64,000 bases of DNA from Endomychus coccineus (taxonomy: Eukaryota; Arthropoda; Insecta; Coleoptera; Endomychidae): positions 198,521,401 to 198,585,400 of the forward strand of contig OY294067.1 in the NCBI GenBank assembly GCA_958510875.1, read 5' to 3'. Under the pieces are notes generated by a model, which was not told where the DNA came from, ran no database searches, and worked only from the letters and a program-made list of their open reading frames with translations. Positions 38,176 through 49,122 of this stretch are shown piece after piece. Position 1 is the stretch's first letter; each line of letters starts with the position of its first letter. A program made the position numbers and the translations under genes.

Positions 38176-39350
38176 TGCTATGAAATAATTATATCGTGGG
38201 GCTGGCACATGTGTTCCCGTTGCGTTGGTTCGACTCACCTCTGAGGGCTCGGGGTTGAGATATTTGGTATCCCTAGACATAACCCCCAATCTTCTGCATC
38301 TAGTACAGAATATTGGTCCGGTTCTTGTGCATGTATCGCGTTGATGTCGCAAGAATCCGCACAGCCAACACAACTCCCACATCTTGACTGGCACTTATGT
38401 GGGTTCAATTTTTTCCTGCCGTTTTGACGTCGAGGGACAATTTGACGGTGATATCCTGGCAGGATCCCCAGATCCTTAGATGGGGAGAAGTTTCTGTTCG
38501 CTAGTGTAATCGGTTCTATCATCACCTATTCTAGCGGATCATCGGTGATTATTTCGATGAAATCGGATGAGAACGACATCATCGATTCTGTGAAGATGAA
38601 TATCCAAAGATAAAAACAAATGACTTTCCTAGTCCTTCCCCTCAAACGAATGAAAGAACATGAGTGACAATTCGAAATCTTCCTATCTCACTTTCAAAGA
38701 ATTCAAAATGCTTCTTAGCATCACTGACATTTATTAAATAGGATATTTTTATTTCTACTCAATTTTCGTTGAGTATCACAAAAAATAATGTCTTCATTTT
38801 ATCGAGAGATCCACAATCCAATCAGGAGTTCCATTGGGAAGCCATACTGGTCGCCAAAATTTCGATTTCCCTTAGACCGGTATTGATAAAGGCGTGCTAC
38901 CGGTACCGCCAACAATTTAGCGGGTTCCTGAACGAACCACTGGATGGCTCTCGCTCTGAGATGTTCCTCCTCTCCCTTTGCTGTCAACCATGGATGGTTG
39001 AAATGAAAACAGACCAGATATTTGGTATTATCAATGGTGATGCGGGACAGTACATACATGATGCGGGACAGTACAGTTCCGGAAATGGCATTTTCTTCCA
39101 GAGTAATTGATATGGGAGGACCCCAAAGAAACACTCATTCACGTCCTTTCCGTACGATTCTTCTTTGAACATTTCGGGGACAAATTAACCGACCACCCCG
39201 TGCCACCAGATACGGCCCTCTATCCTCTGAACGAATCGAGAATTTGATTATTTGAATACAGGTTCCTCGGTCGTGCCGAAAATCATGATATTCTTCGGTT
39301 TCACATCTGTTTGTCAGACTTTCTGTGCATGGCAGAGAGAGCGCGCAGAA
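38146..39350 (-). pseudogene. LTR-retrotransposon gag remnant with zinc knuckles
   Basis: Minus-strand sequence at 38394-38280 gives CWLCGFLRHQRDTC, a perfect C-x2-C-x4-H-x4-C knuckle. FCTRCRRLGV follows, a second knuckle of the type that ends many insect LTR gag proteins. Open but shifted frames upstream (39134-38525) may be the rest of gag, though I recognise no capsid motif there. On this strand it lies downstream of the pol remnant at 39800-41550, the reverse of the normal gag-pol order. Two partial elements or a rearrangement are therefore likely. Confidence 0.6.
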
Positions 39351-39799
39351 CATGTCTTATAATTGCCCCGATGGTCAAGACTATCAACTACGGTTGTTGT
39401 CCCATGAGCCAGTGAACAGTCTGACGGGAAGACAATTCCAACACCAAGTAATGAGTATTGAAACCCACATACTCCTCGCACAACATGGTTATATAATCAT
39501 GAATCACGCAACTCCCGCTCCAGTAGCGCCTCATGTGCAGCGGTGGAGTGTGGTTCAAGTATTCCTACTATCCCGATAAAAATCCACTGACTGCTCTCAA
39601 GCTCCCAGTCGGGGACCAACAGTCTATATATCATGGAATCTTGGTAATAGAAGTTTGGGTACTGCCAGTCTAAATTATCGAGCCGGCGTTGTTACCTCTT
39701 CCCTTCGCATTTATTCAGCTGCCTCTGGTGCCTTGCCATCTCCAAAAATGTTGGGCACTGTCGTTGGCAGAGATCCCCATGGAGGTTCTTCATGAGACC

Positions 39800-41550
39800 T
39801 TTTGTCAATTTTTGTTGTTCCGGATTGCACTGAGATTGGGATCAATAATTACACGGTTTTAAATCCTTCATATGTTCCTGTTTCATCTGCTTGCTCTATT
39901 CATTCCTTAAGAAATAATTACTATGATAATGACGGTCAACGGACCGGAATATTTTGGAGCCAATTTAGTGGCAAAATAACGGGGACCAGAAGTAAAGGTA
40001 TTCCACTTTCATGATTTCATCTTCTAAGTGAAGATACTGATAGTGACGTTGTTGAGAGAACGCTCGCAATAATTGTATGGCTATTGAACAGTTTCACGTA
40101 ATTTGTCTAATCTAAAACTGTTAGCTTTCAGTTGCGCGGGGTTTGGGTCGATCGGAATATCCGTAATGGAATCCAAATCAGTGGATAGGGAACGGGTATC
40201 TCAAGTTCTCAGTCAAAATTGGAAGATGTAGGTGAGAAATCGGTTGATGTTGGGCGGTATTCAGAACAAACAGGAAATCTGGCAAGAATCGATCCCATTT
40301 GAAATGGTCGGCATCACAGAATTGTGCGATCATCGTTTCGATGTACGATTCGTTCTCTCTACGGGGTTACATCATGGTTTATGAGTCAGACTACAGCGAA
40401 GTTTGATCCAAATTCTTCCAAGGGAGTCATGAGGAATTCACTGTCATACTGAGTGTCATTGCTGCTGAATATGATTTTCGGACAATCAAAACAGACAACA
40501 ATCTTTGAGTTACGGATTGTACGGTAGCAACTCCGCAAATGGACTCATTTCACAATTTTTCCTCACATTTTCCTTGGAAGATCTCGGTAATGATCCTACC
40601 AAATCGGTGCTAACTATCTCCTATAGAAACTGATTTGAGGTCGGCTGCGACACCTTGAAAACCTGACACTGTGTACATCGATGTACGTATTTGGCTATTT
40701 TGCGGAACATCTTCGGCCAATACTTCGGCCAATAATATACTTGGGATGTCCGCGCATTTGTTTTAGCAGTAACTCAGTGTCCGGTGGTCGGATTATCATA
40801 ATTTCCCTCCAGGATACTAGCAGTTTGGAATAACAGAGTTTCCACTCATTTTCCGTTTCCGCTTTGGACAAATCGTTGAAATCTCAGAAGTGACAATACA
40901 ACCGGTTGTTCCGTATATAATAATCAAGGTTAGCGGCGGGATTTTTCCTACTTTTGTTTTCTTGGAATTGTACCGCATACCCTCGACGGAATCATTCAGA
41001 ACATGCAATTCTTGATTTTTCATGGTTTCATCTCTAGACGGCAAAAGGCTCTGAGAGAGGACATCGGCAATTCAGTTTGAGACGCATTTTTGGTACCCAA
41101 TTTCGAAGTTTTCAAAGTTGCTGCAAGACAACGCTCCACCGGGCTGGGCTGATCTTCACCGGGACTTTTGATGAAATGCAGCCATTTTAATGACTGATGC
41201 TCGCTCAAAACGGCAAATCGGTAACCTTCTAGGTATTATTACATCAATGCCCCACAGAACAGCCAAACATTGCTTTTCGGTGATGATATAATTTTTCTCA
41301 GCAAGTGCAATATTCGACTTGCATAGGCAATGATACGATCGGCTCCTACTATATTATGTATCAATGCCGCAGCAATTCTCACATCCGAAGCATCGGTTCA
41401 CAATACAAACGGTCGATGGAGATCAGGACAAGCCAATGCGGGAGCTCTGGTGAAAACATCTCTCAATCTGTCGAACGCGACATGCTGTTCTGCACACCAA
41501 CTCTAGCGACGTTGTCACTAGAGTAGATCCAGCACACTCTTTTTTCATTA
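39800..41550 (-). pseudogene. Gypsy-type pol remnant: RT end, RNase H, integrase
   Basis: On the minus strand near 41530-41270 the pieces DRLRDVFTRAPALACPDL, TDASDVRIAAALIHN and DRIIAYASR mark the RT/RNase H junction. LSEHQSLKWLHFIKSP at about 41205-41160 is the RNase H hallmark of Gypsy elements. Near 40755-40680 VYYWPKYWPKMF, YVHRCTQCQVFK give the integrase HHCC region. ATKLAPKYSGPLTVI near 39960 is the integrase C-terminal motif. Stops and frame changes occur throughout, and the protease and most of the RT are not visible. Confidence 0.85.
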
Positions 41551-41573
41551 TCTTGCTCTCATGATGGTTCATC

Positions 41574-41855
41574 AATTCCTGAATTCTGTGCAGAAGCTTT
41601 CAACTATGATATCTGTTCTGCTATCTTATAGTGACACGACATATTTATGGTATTAACTGAAAATAAATATGAACGATTATGAATTGGAACGAATGCAACT
41701 TTGTCCCTTATACTACATGGAAATCTACACCTGGTACAATGAATTTGCTTCCATCACAGTTGTCCGGAACTATTATGCACACTTCGAAATGATAATATAG
41801 GATTACTTATGCTAAATTTATAATCAATATTCCTGTTCCTTACTGAATACTCTGA
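41574..41855. repeat. direct repeat flanking the Gypsy remnants, copy 2
   Basis: Counterpart of 37907-38175. One frame reads INMNDYELERMQL, corresponding to LEIHDYVLEQMQL in copy 1, and continues with YYMEIYTWYNEF and VVRNYYAHFEM. The duplicated segment could be an old segmental duplication, or host or element sequence split by the Gypsy insertion. Confidence 0.65.
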
Positions 41856-43621
41856 AATACGTATCAGCAAAAATCAGCTTCATTCCCCTTGTAGAGCCCA
41901 GTGAAACTCAAGTATTGAAATTCTCAAGCTTTCCAACTCACAGATACGGTTTACAGTACACTACAAAAGAAGCCTATGTAATATCACCATTGAATATTCT
42001 AGAACATTGACTTTATCTACGATTATGAGTCATAACAGCCGTTATAGATTCTGAAGACTATTATTGAGATAATGAATCATGATAAGATTATCGTACAGTT
42101 GATGACTCCTGTTAACACCAGGGCGTTTGAGAAATAAACTTGAGTTTCATAAAATCTTCGACATTTTATCGAAAAATCTGTATTACTCTCATTATTCGTA
42201 TGTCCGTCCATTAGTCTGTCCATATGATTTCAAGAGAATGAAATGAAAATAAGATGGAATATCCAGAATAAAAGATACAGCTATTTATGTATGAAATGAT
42301 GATTTTGATTGGTTGACAGCTCTACGTCAGTCCATAGCTTGACGCCACTGATTCAGGGTGTAGTTGCCACTTGTTCATACTTCATATGGTAATCTTGATT
42401 GCCGTGATTGATAGATACAGCTTGAAAAAATATTTTTACATAATTATTTTATTATTGATTACTCGAGGTTCGTAGACCTACTGGGGTTATGCTTCCCGTA
42501 TTCAGAAGATCGTTAAATTGGAAAATCTGTTATTATTGTTATTACTTCTTCCGTGTTTCTCTGTATATTTGTTCCCATGAAAATGATATATTGAAATATT
42601 AAAATAAATGTGTTTATTATGACGGCTATTTGTATAACTGTCAATGAGTGCCAGGCTATCTGTCTGCTGCTATAAGACTGAGAGGATTTGAATCTATTTA
42701 TTGTTGATTAATATATGCTCCAACATTTTTCCATGATATTCACGCTATGAGACACTAGCTTTTATGAACAAAACTATTGTTGCCGGGTAACCCAGGATTT
42801 TACCCTAAGTGATATACTACCCAAGAAATATGAACTGTTTTGAATGAATGAATGTTATAGTCATCATTTTTGATATTTTATTTCCTAAGCTGGTGGTGTT
42901 CACGTCATCATCCGGCGATCATAGTTCGTGATCTATGATAGCGGATGATAGCATATTCTACCACCATGACAGATATGTGGTATTATTCATATTCATGACA
43001 TAAGATGTTCCGACGTTGATATGTAGCATGACAGTTTATAGCTCATAGATTGGTATGTAACGATTTTGTACTTCATGAGCCACTTCATACCAGTAGAGCT
43101 TTGGTTGAATTCTTTTCATTATTCGTCGCCACATTGTATTTTCTGGAAGAGTCATGTCGCCCCATTCAATATCTATCAATAGTCGCTGGGGAAACATTCT
43201 TATCTAGTGAATGTTCTATTCTGTATTATTACATTAATGTCATGATGAATATTCGCGGTAGGTGGTGGAATGAAACTAAAATTATCAAAATGATATCCCA
43301 ACCAGGATTAACCTAGGGAATCGAAAAGCTATGAATCAATTAAATGTATTATTGACTTTAACTTGAATACAACTGATTTGAATTAAACTGAAATTCTGAT
43401 TTTAGCGGATACACCCTCTTACCAAAAAACACTCTGAATAATCTAACAAGAATAATTCAAATAAAACTGACAAATTGTCACGTGATTTTTCAAGAGACTA
43501 ATTCAAGTATTTGTAATGCATCCTTTTTCTTCAATTAGGGAAGGATCCCCGAATTGTTTAACCTATGATTTCACTAACTGATCCTGATTTTAATTTTGTA
43601 TAAATGATATTGCTAGTAAAT
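41856..43621. other. intergenic, one dispersed-repeat copy
   Basis: One copy of the dispersed palindromic repeat sits at about 42890-42960 (GATCATAGTTCGTGATCTATGATAG). No gene is recognised; an 88-codon open frame at 43050-43316 has no known motif. Confidence 0.45.
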
Positions 43622-43631
43622 TTGGAAGAAT
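43622..43631. repeat. target-site duplication of the LINE, left copy
   Basis: TTGGAAGAAT here is repeated at 60603-60612, directly outside the other end of the LINE. Counting the bases before it, 12 of 13 match. Confidence 0.75.
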
Positions 43632-43813
43632 ATATATTTTTTTTTGCGTAGAGGAGGGGAAATCTTGCATAGACTCCTGGGGTACCCGTGCCCCCGGAGT
43701 TGTGTCGGATTCCTACCGACTAAAACCCCTCCTCTGTGAGGTTGATTTTCCGTCCTAGGGGGAAGCCCCACAGCACTACGGTCATAATAGTCCTATTGTG
43801 CCCTCACTTGTTT

Positions 43814-44361
43814 CTACCCCCTCATCAGTCCGGTGTATTCTATGAATTTCAGTAGCCTGATATAGGGGATACTACTAATTTCCTCGGGTGTAATCTTATC
43901 GTCTTCGAGGTACGTCCGACGACCTACCGTGTATGCCGTGCACTCACACAGCACATGCATAGGTGTCTCATCTTCCACGCCGCAACCCCTACACGTGGGG
44001 TAATCTACCAGTCCCATCGTGTAGAGGTGTTTGTTGCATGGGGCGTGTCCGGTCAGGAATGCAACAAGATTCCGTATTTCTTGTCTGCTGAACGTCAGCA
44101 GATTTTTTGCTCGTTGCTGCTGGAGATCTATCATCAGTCGCTTGGAGTGCGACATGCGGAGCAGTTCTCCCCAGTAGGCACGGTACTCAATCTCGAGCCA
44201 TTTTTGGAGTACAGATTTCGCTGTGGCATTATAAATGCCACAGGTTGGCTTTGGTCCAATCAGTGGTTCTTCCGCCCCCGCTTTAGCGAGTGGACGGCAG
44301 TTTCTGTCCCTTCTCGTTTGGTTTCTTTAGACTCCCAAACGAGTGTTACTCTATTGGGGTT
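43814..44361 (-). pseudogene. LINE ORF2, C-terminal part (3' of the insertion)
   Basis: Continuing the LINE frame from 57531, the minus strand reads NRVTLVWES, which corresponds to the third RNase H motif block, although the usual VPGH is lost. A stop and frame change follow near 44270. The next frame reads EEPLIGPKPTCGIYN, QKWLEIEYRAYW and SRQEIRNLVAFLTGHAPCN. It ends with the zinc-binding CRGCGVEDETPMHVLCEC (C-x2-C-x8-H-x4-C) and stops at 43814. The remaining 180 bp form the 3' UTR. Confidence 0.85.
44356..44361. repeat. 6-bp target-site duplication of the viral element, left copy
   Basis: GGGGTT lies immediately before the AG of the left inverted repeat and recurs at 57525-57530 immediately after the final CT. 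Six bases is the duplication length known for Polinton/Maverick integration. Confidence 0.88.
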
Positions 44362-44514
44362 AGTAGATGTGCTATGACAGTTCGGGCTCAAAATCGACCT
44401 TTTTTGCATGTAAATCTCCATAAGGAAATCTAAGGTTCATTTTACCGAGAACTGACCATCCCAAGGTCATCCACAATCACGCATGCGCAGTCTTGTCGAT
44501 GGGAGGGGTAGGTA

Positions 44515-44755
44515 GTCTATGGTTCTATGAACTAGTCATCTGTCTATAGTTCCCTCTAACTATGGTTCTGGAAGTCTGTCATCTGTCTATGGTTCTTCCC
44601 TAACTATGGTCTCATGAAGTCGGTGAACTAGTCATCTGTGTATGGTTCAACCCTAACTATTGCCCGGTGGAGTCTGTGAACTAATCATCTGTGTATGGTT
44701 CTTCCCTAACAATGATCGGGTGAAGTCAGTGAACCACTCATCTGTGTACTCACAT
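44515..44755. repeat. subterminal tandem repeat of the left inverted repeat
   Basis: About four units of roughly 60 bp share CTATGGTTC, CCCTAACTATGG and GTGAACTAGTCATCTGTGTA. The mirror copy is at 57132-57370. Such subterminal arrays in mobile elements are often protein-binding sites; that is inference here. Confidence 0.75.
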
Positions 44756-44778
44756 TCTACTCAAATGATTTTTTTGTC

Positions 44779-44850
44779 TACACACACCGAGATTCGAACC
44801 CGGGAAATAAACTCCAAAGTTAGGCGGCTTAACCGCGGAGGATTTGAAAT
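44779..44850 (-). other. tRNA-like segment 1a (B box)
   Basis: Minus-strand sequence includes GCGGTTAAGCCGCC, TAACTTTGGAGTTTA and a good T arm, CCGGGTTCGAATCTCGG (five pairs, one of them G-T). The acceptor stem is not preserved, so it is tRNA-like rather than a tRNA gene. It reads outward towards the element end. Confidence 0.6.
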
Positions 44851-44887
44851 AATTTAATCTAGTATACAAACAATTCTACTGAAAATG

Positions 44888-44958
44888 AAATATTTTTTCT
44901 ACACACACCGAGATTCGAACCTGGGAAATAAACTCTAAAGTTAGGCGGCTTAACCGCG
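44888..44958 (-). other. tRNA-like segment 1b (tandem duplicate of 1a)
   Basis: Nearly identical to 44779-44850; the T arm differs by one base (CCCAGGTTCGAATCTCGG). The right inverted repeat has only one copy of this unit, so the duplication arose after or during transposition in one arm. Confidence 0.6.
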
Positions 44959-45018
44959 GAGGATTTGAAACAATTTAATCTAGTATACAAACACTTCTAC
45001 TGAAAATGAAATATTTTT

Positions 45019-45090
45019 CTACTTACGGGAATCGAACCCGAGAAATGAAATCCAAAGCCAGCTCTTTTACCGCTCAGCTATGGAGGAATT
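45019..45090 (-). other. tRNA-like segment 2 (A and B boxes)
   Basis: Minus-strand TAGCTGAGCGGTAAAAGAGC matches a tRNA D arm/A box (stem AGCT/AGCT). It is followed by CTTTGGATTTC and a T arm CGGGTTCGATTCCCG at standard spacing. The anticodon and acceptor stems pair poorly. It has the two internal elements needed for RNA polymerase III initiation. The mirror copy is at 56921-56989. Confidence 0.65.
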
Positions 45091-47192
45091 GAGAACAAGC
45101 GATTTTAATGTTGTAGATATAACCGCGGGGTATCCGGTCTAAGTGATGAGTGCGAGTATATTGCAGTCTATATGATGCAGGTAATTTGTTTTTACATGAC
45201 GTCAGTCATGCAGGTATCTGAACATGCGGGTGACGAAGTGTCGGAGGCTACAGCGAGCTATGGAATGTGAGGCTGCTTCTTCATAGCGTCAGTCCTAGGG
45301 TTTTGAAATAGTGTTGTTTGTACATGTCGTCAGTCACGTGATTTTTGAAAGAGACCGGGGCTTCATCGAGGTATCATGGGAGGGCTGCTGCTCCTTCATC
45401 GGAGTGGGTGTATAGATGGAATGTTATACACTATGGAAATGATATCTTCTGCATTTCTCAAACGCGATGTTCATAAGGAAATTACTTTCAAGACGTTTAT
45501 TCAAGCTGTCTGTACCTTACTTGATTGCTATATTACCAAATGCGATTTCAATCATCTTAAACATATAAATATATGGATATTATTTTTAGTATACAAAATG
45601 GAGTTGGGGAACTTCAATGAGGTATGGAATGTGAGGTTATACAGATTGTTTATGTATGACGTCAGTCATGTGAATTTGAATGAAGCTGGCGCGAGGTGCG
45701 GTCTCCAACGAGACAGGTGTGTATGTGAGGATATACAGAGTGTGCAGGTATAATGATGTCTATCACGCAGGTCTTCAGCGAGGTATCTACCTTGCAGGAG
45801 TCTTCAATAAAATGTGGGGTTGTTTGTACATGCCGTTAGTCGCAGGGGTTTTGTCTGAGTTATAATGATATCGGTCGCGGTGCATCGGCTGCTCCACAAG
45901 TCTTCAATAAGGGGTCATAACATCTAACATGCGATAGTTTACAAAAATGCTGCTTCTCATAATAGCGATATTATGAAGCGTTTGCAGAAATAACTATTGA
46001 ATCATCTAAGGACTTTTTGCTTGATTAGTACTAGCGAGTACAATATTCGTTATAATATTATAAGTATCCATCATTAGCTTACTTGTGTGTGATAAGGTTG
46101 TGCTGAATCATCTCCAAGAGCAATGTATTCAACTTGGAATTATCGTAATGATGCGCGATCCTTCAATGTTAAAGTAGTTTCATAAGTTATCCGAAAGTAA
46201 TATGAATATATAAAATGTTTTTCCAAAATTAGTTCCGAAGTAAACATAATATGCTATAATATTATATTCATTCATGTATGTTACATAAATTATCCCATAT
46301 AAATCAAATAAGTTTATGCTAAATTTGTGGCAGGTTGAACAATATCCACTATCATATTCTGCGGTAGAGCTACAGCTGGTTCGAGTGATAAGGAAGTTAC
46401 GCCGATCACCTTCAAAAACGCAATGAGAATACTTTATTTTAAATCAAACATGTAGTATGTATATATATTCGAATCATATTGATTGTAAATCGCATAATAT
46501 GATCCGAAATCCAGCTGATGCTGGTGGAAATATTGTTAATAATTAATAACGTAGTACCCTATAAGCGCTGTAAACGTTATATGATAAGATTTGCGACGAA
46601 TTCGGTAATTCGAGGTATACAATATATAGGTGCGGGAGGGTTGGAGCCCAATACCTATACAGAATGTAGACGAAGCGGTGCCACGCATCACGATGATTAT
46701 TCGAACTGTCTGTACAGCTCGATTGCTATATAACAAAATACATTTTTAATCATCTTAAACATATAGATGTGCTAATATAATTTTTCGGTATGCAAAAATA
46801 TACTAATAAAACATTTTCATCGACACACATTTCTTCATAGGAACAGACAGACAGACGGACAGTTAGCTTTTATAAAATTCAATCAATTTCAATGGAAACA
46901 TATATACGGTTGAGTTTTATAGAGATCGAACTCATTTCCTCAACCACCCAAGAGGTAGAACTATGATGGTTGAATGAGGAATAGATGAGGATAATAATAA
47001 TAATCATATGAATATCTTCATAAGCGCTAATCTATATGACATTCAAGCACATGCTTCATAAAAGTCTGAACATTGAGTAGAGCTATAGTATCTTCATAAG
47101 CGATCATTATCAACATTCAGACACTTGTTTAGCACGTGATTCAACAGCCTGTGACGTCATCATCGTTTACGAACTATGATGGTTCGATGAGG

Positions 47193-47976
47193 ACTCAAAC
47201 ATTGAACAGATGAATCAGCAGGTGGTTTGAGTAATGGAGCGATCAAAAATCTTTGAGGTTAAATGTCTGCTGTAGAAATTACCCCACTATTATAACCTTT
47301 TTATTTGAGAATATCAATATCTCCCATGTAACGGTTTATTGCCTAAAGCTATTTTGTATGCAACATTGTTATCATTTGCGAGCCTACGAGAAATAATATG
47401 TGTGTTGGTCGGGGTTAAATGAATATGTTTGACTATTATTACCTGTAGAGACTCATTTGAGATTCTTCAAGTTTGAGATTGATAACCCACATGAAGAAAG
47501 AAGCTTCAACGATTTGATAGGTTATTTATCATTTTCATATTCTCTATTCTGAATGTGACAACTTTATCGGCTTCAACACTCGAGATAAGAGAGAATATTT
47601 ACCGCAAACTATCTTATAACCACTACTACATATTATAATAATTGACAAGATAACATAATAACCTGAATCACTTTTTCGAGGAATATTATAATATACAAGT
47701 AATAAAACAAAAGTATATTTATATTTATCAATTAGATAGTAACACGAATTTTTTGTTTCTAACTCTGAAGCGATATTTATAATTTAGATTACAATCCTGA
47801 TGGGTTGATCCAAGGGACTGTACTTTACCAAACGGCTCGTTCATTATCGTGATGTCTTGCGGGAAAGTGAGAGAAATAAAATACCAAAAATAAAAATAAT
47901 AACATTTATTTAGAAAAATACATTTTGATAGTACATCATTTAGAATTAAAATAATAACATTATGATTCATGGTTCT
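47193..47976. other. non-coding interior between left inverted repeat and capsid gene
   Basis: AT-rich, with no convincing gene. An 80-codon minus-strand frame (47728-47970) starts just past the capsid-like stop but has no known motif. AATAAA-like signals for the minus-strand genes (TTTATT at several positions from 47690 to 47910) make this the likely 3' end of the gene row. Confidence 0.5.
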
Positions 47977-49119
47977 TCACACTAAACTCCGAACTGATCC
48001 TGTAATTGGTGAATACTCCATTATACGATCGTTAATGATGATGCAATAAGCCCTTGTGTTTTTGGGGAAATTCAGGAAACTTTCCATCTCTAGTTTGACG
48101 TCAACTGGTGATGACTTTATAGCATCGTTTTGTTTTGAACAGTCAATCACAAAAATTGCTCTATTCTTGAATGCTATATAATCTAACATGGGTTCGCTTA
48201 TTATCTTATTTGAAAATGATTTCTGGAAATCATAGTACATCTGGTATGCTTCCACGTATTGCTGTTCGGTGAAATTCAATTCCATTGCTTCATATGGATA
48301 ACATTCTGAATTCAAGTATAATTTTACATTTAGCAAGTTTATATTATCGAAATATGCACTGTGCTTAACAGGATTATTTTTTCGATCAGTTTGGAAAGCT
48401 AGAATCACATATCTGGGACGTTTCAAATTCATTGATGTTTTAACAGCCCAAATGTCGCGAGTGCTCTCCTTCATCAACGGATTTTCATGCAGATCCCAAC
48501 TACGGAATGGAATCAAAATAGGTTTCTCAGCACTCAAATTCTCCAACATTTGAAATTCAACCTGATCACTTGGAAACACAAGTCGCACTTTTAATGCTAA
48601 CGTCTTCACATTTATTTTAGCCGTTTTCGTACCTGTGCTATTAGTATAGCAATCGTTATCGGTTCGAGACCTTATCAAGCGCAGCTTATGTTTTCCACTC
48701 AAAACTTTGTTATAGTCAATAAATAGGCCTGGTAGAAAATTCAACGGTATCCATAAATTGATTTTATTATTGTAGACTGAACTCAATGCATCCTTAAATG
48801 ACCATCCAGAAATAGCTAGAGGTATAGATTCATGTTTGGCATATGTTAGATAAGCTCTGATGGTGCTGACAATACCAGGATCACGTACTTTGTCTATCTC
48901 TTCTCCATTCAATTCATAACTGATATATTTGAAGAGAAACGCTCCGAAATTATTCGTTAGTTCACATTCACCATCAACACTTGTTTCTGGCTGGAATTCT
49001 GCCTCGATGAATAAAGCAGACGAGGCCAAATCTACCAACACATCTTGTTGATTGATTAATATCTCAATTTCATCGCTGTTGCCAAAAGATGTTGTGTGGG
49101 GATAGTAGGTATGAGTTTC
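47977..49119 (-). CDS. double-jelly-roll major-capsid-like protein
   Basis: The longest intact frame of the element; the first ATG is at 49041, giving 354 residues. The coding frame is open 26 codons further up, to a stop at 49120-49122. That extra part (SFGNSDEIEILINQQDVL) matches the conserved N-terminus seen in the fossil copy at 8817, so the true start has been lost or shifted. The protein matches the insect family annotated as double jelly roll-like: an NQQD motif leads into the first strand, FLFKYISYELNG follows, FDNINLLNVKLYLNSECYPY lies in the second half, and the C-terminus holds RAYCIIINDRIMEYSPITG. It would form the hexagonal units of an icosahedral shell. It is the last gene of the row. 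Confidence 0.8.
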   Translation of the reverse strand, partial: ETHTYYPHTTSFGNSDEIEILINQQDVLVDLASSALFIEAEFQPETSVDGECELTNNFGAFLFKYISYELNGEEIDKVRDPGIVSTIRAYLTYAKHESIPLAISGWSFKDALSSVYNNKINLWIPLNFLPGLFIDYNKVLSGKHKLRLIRSRTDNDCYTNSTGTKTAKINVKTLALKVRLVFPSDQVEFQMLENLSAEKPILIPFRSWDLHENPLMKESTRDIWAVKTSMNLKRPRYVILAFQTDRKNNPVKHSAYFDNINLLNVKLYLNSECYPYEAMELNFTEQQYVEAYQMYYDFQKSFSNKIISEPMLDYIAFKNRAIFVIDCSKQNDAIKSSPVDVKLEMESFLNFPKNTRAYCIIINDRIMEYSPITGSVRSLV

Positions 49120-49122
49120 TTA

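Larger units (their letters stand above)
44362..47192. repeat. left terminal inverted repeat (2,831 bp)
   Basis: Inverse of 54831-57524. From outside in it holds a GC-richer terminus, four subterminal units of about 60 bp, three tRNA-like segments, a region of TGACGTCA-containing phrases (45197-45204, 45657-45664), AT-rich sequence, and an inner end with TGACGTCA at 47152-47159 next to CGTTTACGAACTATGATGG. It is longer than the right repeat mainly because one tRNA-like unit of about 107 bp is duplicated (44776-44882 and 44884-44989). Open frames inside it look incidental. Confidence 0.88.

Noticed and set aside
43955..44377. 140-codon + strand frame over the LINE 3' part
   Set aside because: Antisense to recognisable LINE C-terminal motifs, and it runs across the insertion junction.
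45019..45090. Genuine tRNA gene
   Set aside because: The acceptor and anticodon stems do not pair. Only the internal promoter-like boxes and T arm are convincing, so it is reported as tRNA-like.
45376..45753. 125-codon open frame in the left inverted repeat, with a 98-codon counterpart at 56336-56632
   Set aside because: The two arms keep different lengths of it, it is built from repeated TIR phrases, and no motif is recognised.
46518..46736. 70-codon open frames in both directions, mirrored at 55289-55504
   Set aside because: Both strands are open over the same sequence in each arm and there is no motif. Likely incidental conservation through the inverted repeat.
47728..47970. 80-codon minus-strand frame just after the capsid gene
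   Set aside because: Low-complexity aromatic-rich start, no known motif, and it lies where the 3' ends of the viral transcripts are expected. Kept only as a note.
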